From assembly GCA_021791135.1 (NCBI GenBank), contig JAJYXD010000043.1:1-9256 (forward strand): 9,256 nt of DNA, in the 5' to 3' direction. Below are positions 7,096 to 9,256 of the stretch, piece by piece; positions within the stretch are counted from its first letter, which is position 1; the number at the start of each line of letters is the position of its first letter. The notes beneath the pieces were generated by a model. It did no database searches and was not told where the DNA came from. It saw only the letters and a list, made by a program, of their open reading frames with translations. Origin of the DNA: a bacterium (GTDB lineage: Bacteria > Patescibacteriota > Minisyncoccia > UBA6257 > GWB1-50-10). The position numbers and the translations under genes were made by a program.

Positions 7096-7143
7096 GGTGC
7101 TGCTGTCCGCAAGGACGTGGAGGTTCGAGTCCTCTCCCGCGCA
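7060..7143 (+). tRNA. tRNA-Leu (anticodon GAG)
   Basis: The acceptor stem GCGCGGG (7060-7066) pairs perfectly with CCCGCGC (7136-7142), with discriminator A7143. The anticodon stem GCAGC/GCTGC (7087-7091, 7099-7103) encloses loop ttgaggt with anticodon GAG at 7094-7096, which reads CUC/CUU. A long variable arm (tgtccgcaaggacg) is typical of a class II leucine tRNA. The T arm is GGAGG-TTCGAGT-CCTCT. CCA is not encoded (cac follows). There is no intron. The first 36 bases also code for the end of the endonuclease. Confidence 0.96.
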
Positions 7144-7144
7144 C

Positions 7145-7172
7145 AAAAGAAAAACCCATTCGGGTTTTTTTG
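7145..7172 (+). terminator. Intrinsic terminator after tRNA-Leu
   Basis: Stem aaaaaccc (7150-7157) pairs with gggttttt across a short attc loop and runs into a T7 tract. The outer bases (gcacaaaa with ttttgtgc) make the whole element nearly palindromic, so it could work on both strands. Confidence 0.85.
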
Positions 7173-7220
7173 TGCATTTAGACACTCTCGGTTTCTAACC
7201 CGCTTCGCGGTCTTCCGACA

Positions 7221-7256
7221 CGGGGGACACCACACTTGTCCCCCGACCCCCTTTTT
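7221..7256 (+). terminator. GC-rich hairpin followed by C/T tract
   Basis: cgggggac (7221-7228) pairs with gtcccccg (7238-7245), and an inner A-T pair makes 9 bp. It is followed by acccccttttttg. It could be a second terminator downstream of the tRNA, but the C-run between stem and T-run is unusual. Confidence 0.4.
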
Positions 7257-7258
7257 TG

Positions 7259-7285
7259 CTTCAAATTTACTTTGTAAATTTGAAG
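7259..7285. repeat. 12-bp inverted repeat with 3-base loop
   Basis: cttcaaatttac (7259-7270), loop ttt and gtaaatttgaag (7274-7285) are exact complements. The stem is AT-rich. Confidence 0.85.
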
Positions 7286-7301
7286 GCGCACCGGACCAAT
7301 G

Positions 7302-7442
7302 GAGAGGACTCGAACAAGAAGAGGGGTAGGGAGAACACATGTTTTCCCGTGGCGGAAACCTGTCTCTGCAGGCAGATATTAAAACTGAGGGGTTTTACAA
7401 CAGCGCTATGCTATAGCATAGCGCTGTTGTTCGAGTCCTCTC
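7302..7442. repeat. 141-bp element bounded by a 16-bp perfect inverted repeat
   Basis: gagaggactcgaacaa (7302-7317) is the exact reverse complement of 7427-7442. The inner 14 bases of each arm equal the 3' T-arm region of the nearby tRNA-Leu (7123-7136). The interior holds hairpins 7329-7348, 7359-7372, 7381-7395 and 7397-7430. It could be a tiny non-autonomous element or a folded RNA closed by the 16-bp stem. Confidence 0.6.
7397..7430. repeat. 34-bp perfect palindrome
   Basis: The 17 bases acaacagcgctatgcta (7397-7413) are followed immediately by their exact reverse complement (7414-7430), with no spacer. The last four bases overlap the right arm of the 16-bp inverted repeat. Confidence 0.95.
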
Positions 7443-7470
7443 TCGCTTTTGATGTAGCGAAAGAGTTGTG

Positions 7471-7479
7471 TGATATACT
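7471..7479 (+). promoter_or_regulatory. Extended -10 promoter of the Nudix gene
   Basis: TG-A-TATACT is an extended -10 element, followed by 6 bases and then the ATG at 7486. This again predicts a leaderless mRNA. No clear -35 is seen, consistent with an extended -10. Confidence 0.6.
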
Positions 7480-7485
7480 CAAGTC

Positions 7486-7980
7486 ATGCGGTTATTAAAA
7501 ACGATAGGAGAAAAAGATAACTCAAGAACGTATCAAACGAGGAAAGCGGCAAGAGCGACCGTTTCGGATAATGAAGGAAAGATCGCTCTGCTTCATGTTT
7601 CAAAGCAGCATTACTACAAGCTTCCCGGCGGGGGAATTGAAAATGGAGAAAACAAAGAAGAAGGACTTAGGAGAGAATGTCTCGAGGAGATTGGATGCGA
7701 AATTGAGATAACGGGAGAGGTGGGAAGTATACAGGAATATCGCCACTTTCCCGATGGTTTGAATGAAGACCAAGAATCATTTTGTTACACCGCAAACGTG
7801 AGAGGAGAGAAAAAATTCCCTCACTTCGAACAAGAAGAGATTAATGATGGATTCGAAGCGTTGTGGGTAGCCAAGGAGGAAGCAATGGAATTACTCAAGA
7901 AAAGCGAACCTAATAGCTACGACGGAAAATTTATTGTCGTAAGAGAACTGGAATTCATAGAGGAGAGTTTAAAGAACTGA
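7486..7980 (+). CDS. Nudix hydrolase
   Basis: This is a predicted Mg-dependent hydrolase of nucleoside diphosphate-linked compounds. The 164-residue protein holds a full Nudix box: G49-x5-E55-x7-R63-E64-x2-E67-E68-x-G70, in the context LPGGGIENGE and RRECLEEIGC. The preceding strand (ARATVSDNEGKIALLHVSKQHYYKLPGGG) and the following strand (GSIQEYRHFPDGLNEDQESFCYTANV) fit the fold. The substrate (NTP, sugar nucleotide or oxidised nucleotide) cannot be told; small CPR Nudix proteins are often MutT-like or housecleaning enzymes. The gene stands alone behind its own promoter after the palindromic region, 58 bases before the next gene. Confidence 0.92.
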   Translation: MRLLKTIGEKDNSRTYQTRKAARATVSDNEGKIALLHVSKQHYYKLPGGGIENGENKEEGLRRECLEEIGCEIEITGEVGSIQEYRHFPDGLNEDQESFCYTANVRGEKKFPHFEQEEINDGFEALWVAKEEAMELLKKSEPNSYDGKFIVVRELEFIEESLKN

Positions 7981-8026
7981 AGCAGGTTCTCACATTGTCC
8001 CGACAGACGCACCGCTGAAAACCGGA

Positions 8027-8032
8027 TATAAT
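8027..8032 (+). promoter_or_regulatory. -10 box of the small membrane protein gene
   Basis: Consensus TATAAT is followed by 6 bases and then the ATG at 8039. The mRNA would be leaderless. Confidence 0.55.
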
Positions 8033-8038
8033 AACCGC

Positions 8039-8284
8039 ATGAATAAAAAACCCTGGTTTCAAATAAAACTCCGTGGATGGGGATGGAGACCATGCTCGTG
8101 GGAAGGGTGGCTTATTACTTCTATCTTCGTCGCGTTTGAAATATGGAATGCAATGCGTCTTGACGCGATCTCTCACTCCGCAAGCGACACACTCCGCCCG
8201 TTCCTGATTCAAACCATATTCGCGGCAATTGTCCTCGGTATTATCATATTTTGGAAGAGCGAGAAAATAGAAAAGAATCTATAA
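8039..8284 (+). CDS. Small two-helix membrane protein, unknown function
   Basis: I do not recognise a family. The 81 residues begin with a Trp- and Arg-rich amphipathic stretch (KPWFQIKLRGWGWRPCSWEGW), then a hydrophobic segment LITSIFVAFEIW, a polar loop (DAISHSASDTLRPF) and a second hydrophobic segment IQTIFAAIVLGIIIFW, ending in a charged tail KSEKIEKNL. Two membrane helices with both ends on the same side are likely. A clear TATAAT box and normal codon use argue that it is a real gene. The end overlaps the -10 box of the next gene, so the two are tightly packed but separately promoted. Confidence 0.7.
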   Translation: MNKKPWFQIKLRGWGWRPCSWEGWLITSIFVAFEIWNAMRLDAISHSASDTLRPFLIQTIFAAIVLGIIIFWKSEKIEKNL

Positions 8285-8285
8285 T
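8280..8285 (+). promoter_or_regulatory. -10 box of the dipeptidase remnant
   Basis: TATAAT overlaps the stop codon of the preceding gene and is followed by 7 bases before the ATG at 8293. The promoter has been kept although the gene is broken. Confidence 0.5.
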
Positions 8286-8292
8286 CATTGTT

Positions 8293-8989
8293 ATGAAATT
8301 TCAACCAGACTCCCTGCAGGAACACGAAAAAATGCCCGATCTAAAAACAACTCCAATCCCCGAAGTAGAGGAAGGAATTCGTGAGAAGTTCGAAAAGAAA
8401 GAATGGCGCGATATACCGATTACCGAATCGGTCACACACGAACCGAAATTACTTGAGGTGGTTCCGAATCGCTTCAATCCGGGGAAGGCGATGGCCTGGC
8501 CCGCATACTACAAGACCGTCATGGAGGAAAACGAGCAGGACGGAAAACCGAGACAAGATCAATACCACCTCCGATTACTGGCTCCAGGGAGCAATGATTC
8601 CGTTCGGCGCCAAGTTCGACGAGATGATGGATCCTCTCTACCACGACAAGAGAAGCGAAACGACCTTCTACGAAAAAGAACTTGCGGAGAAGGGGACACT
8701 GAATAAAGAAGAGCAGGAAGCGCTGGAAAACCGCAGAATTCTCTATAACGCCTTAACCGGGGTCGGGTTTTCCAATTACTTCACCGAGTTCTGGCACTAC
8801 GACCTCGGAAACCAGTTCAACGCATCCGTAACCGGAAAATCGTCCGCCGAGTTCGGCTTTGCGGGGGGCATTAAGGACGACGGGCAGATAACAGAGGATC
8901 TTAGCGCGGAGAAAACTGCCTTCGAAAACTACAAAGCTTCACACGGTTCGGAAGAAGCGGAGAGAGTGAAGCATCACTTTGGTCTTTAG
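8293..8989 (+). pseudogene. VanX/DdpX-like D-Ala-D-Ala dipeptidase (M15D), frame-broken
   Basis: An intact relative would cleave D-alanyl-D-alanine. The N-terminal part (from 8293: MKFQPDSLQEHEKMPD through KLLEVVPNRFNPGKAMAWPAYYK to about 8560) is in one frame. The C-terminal part (about 8560-8989) is in the next frame: DYWLQGAMIPFGAKFDEM, then NRRILYNALTGVGFSNYFTEFWHYDLGNQF. That second block matches the VanX C-terminus, with E-F-W-H holding the catalytic Glu and the last zinc-ligand His, and PFGAKFDEM corresponding to the xMGTxFDE region. The central block normally found between them, with the transition-state Arg and the S-x-H-x-x-G-x-A-x-D zinc motif, is absent; only NTTSDYW lies where it should end. 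From memory of the family, something like 60-90 residues are missing. Read straight on, the first frame stops at 8706. An inactive remnant is most likely; an assembly gap is the alternative. Confidence 0.75.
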
Positions 8990-9025
8990 AAGAGTAGATA
9001 TTCGCTTCTTACCAACGCATAACCC

Positions 9026-9110
9026 CCTCACACTACACATCTTGATGAGGAGGGTATGACTTGGCCAAGCGGCCCGGAGCGCCCGACTCAGCGAGATGTG
9101 TGGTGTGAGG
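9026..9110. ncRNA. Candidate structured RNA: long imperfect hairpin
   Basis: cctcacactacacatct (9026-9042) pairs with agatgtgtggtgtgagg (9094-9110) at 16 of 17 positions. The stem continues inward through tgag/ctca (9046-9049 with 9087-9090) and gggt/gccc (9052-9055 with 9081-9084). No T-run follows, so it is not a simple terminator. I cannot match it to a known RNA family, and the strand is unknown. Confidence 0.4.
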
Positions 9111-9228
9111 ACACCAACCACGGTTATCCACCGTTGTGTTTCTACGTGAATGATTCACAATAAAAGTACAGCGTCTTGCCGCAATGGCCTGCGGGACTCC
9201 GCTGAAAGGTCATTAACGAACGAAAACA
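9111..9228 (+). promoter_or_regulatory. Hairpin-rich leader before the last gene
   Basis: Successive small stems are visible: acggt/accgt (9120-9134), gtgaa/ttcac (9146-9158) and aatggcct/aggtcatt (9183-9190 with 9207-9214, one G-T pair), the last enclosing gcgg/ccgc (9191-9202). An alternative ccgca/tgcgg pairing (9179-9194) excludes the last two. Unlike most genes here, the following ATG lacks an adjacent -10 box, so a transcribed leader is plausible. It could be a regulatory leader of no recognised class. Confidence 0.35.
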
Positions 9229-9256
9229 ATGGCAAAGAAAAAAGGAGGCAAGAAGA
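9229..9256 (+). CDS. Start of a lysine-rich protein (partial)
   Basis: Only the first nine codons are present: MAKKKGGKK, before the window ends. A basic N-terminus of this kind occurs in small DNA- or RNA-binding proteins, but nothing more can be said. No Shine-Dalgarno or leaderless -10 is seen immediately upstream. Confidence 0.5.

Larger units (their letters stand above)
7173..7485. other. Hairpin-rich gene-free region
   Basis: No credible protein is coded in these 313 bases. They hold a series of inverted repeats: 9-bp stem 7221-7246 around a 7-base loop, 12-bp stem 7259-7285, 8-bp stem 7329-7348, small stems 7359-7372 and 7381-7395, and a perfect palindrome 7397-7430. A 16-bp inverted repeat (7302-7317 with 7427-7442) encloses the second half. 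The density of structure suggests a mobile or recombination-related element, or a structured RNA. Confidence 0.6.

Noticed and set aside
7060..7143. Group I intron in the tRNA that would explain the homing endonuclease
   Set aside because: The tRNA is continuous and folds fully with a normal variable arm; there is no intron sequence between its halves.
6875..7340. Minus-strand reading frames (100 and 117 residues) opposite the tRNA, with stretches such as RGRGLEPPRP and RERTRTSTSL
   Set aside because: These are well-known false proteins produced by reading the complement of a tRNA gene.
7256..7498. 80-residue plus-strand frame through the hairpin region
   Set aside because: It runs through the inverted repeats and the palindrome, has no recognisable protein features, and overlaps the start of the Nudix gene and its promoter.
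8530..8580. Programmed frameshift in the dipeptidase gene
   Set aside because: No slippery site is obvious, and the conserved catalytic block is absent, so shifting frame would not make a working enzyme.
8939..9121. 60-residue minus-strand frame
   Set aside because: It lies over the long hairpin and the dipeptidase end, and has no recognisable features or promoter.
1..9256. CRISPR array, insertion-sequence transposase or integrase
   Set aside because: There are no regularly spaced repeats, and no frame encodes a recognisable transposase or recombinase.

Overview
The window looks like a chromosomal segment of a Patescibacteria/CPR bacterium, probably Parcubacteria-like. This is an inference from gene content and style, not from a phylogeny. 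The signs are a trigger factor without its PPIase domain, an RluA-type pseudouridine synthase without an S4 domain, an ATP-cone/Mrr-like nuclease, very short intergenic gaps, an almost complete lack of Shine-Dalgarno sequences, and -10 boxes that sit only 6-10 bases before most start codons.

Layout. 1-774 (-) is a major-facilitator transporter that runs off the left edge and changes reading frame near 680, where an N-terminal piece appears to be missing. 863-2701 (+) is a complete glmS for glucosamine-6-phosphate (cell-wall precursor) synthesis. It converges on 2713-3741 (-), a PPIase-less trigger factor. A 41-base divergent promoter region separates tig from 3783-4616 (+), an ATP-cone plus Mrr-like nuclease protein, whose 3' end overlaps by 23 bases the convergent 4594-5079 (-) secreted 3D-domain protein. 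5198-5929 (+) is an RluA-family pseudouridine synthase and 5964-6284 (+) is ribosomal protein L19, followed by a strong terminator.

The right third is accessory in character. 6397-7095 (+) is a free-standing two-motif LAGLIDADG endonuclease whose reading frame ends inside the downstream tRNA-Leu(GAG) (7060-7143). Its last 12 codons are tRNA sequence and its stop codon lies in the anticodon loop. After the tRNA terminator, 7173-7485 has no credible gene but is dense in hairpins. It contains a 34-bp perfect palindrome and a 16-bp inverted repeat whose core copies the 3' end of the tRNA. Then come a Nudix hydrolase (7486-7980), a small two-helix membrane protein (8039-8284), and a broken VanX-like D-Ala-D-Ala dipeptidase (8293-8989) that has lost a frame and apparently its zinc-binding centre. 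8990-9228 holds several consecutive hairpins, perhaps a structured RNA or leader, before a gene starting MAKKKGGKK that runs off the right edge.

Functionally, the left two thirds are housekeeping: amino-sugar supply, protein folding and translation. The right third carries the selfish endonuclease, repeat structures and gene decay. The most notable points are the endonuclease/tRNA overlap, the tRNA-end-derived palindromic module, the consistent leaderless-promoter pattern, and the two frame-broken genes.
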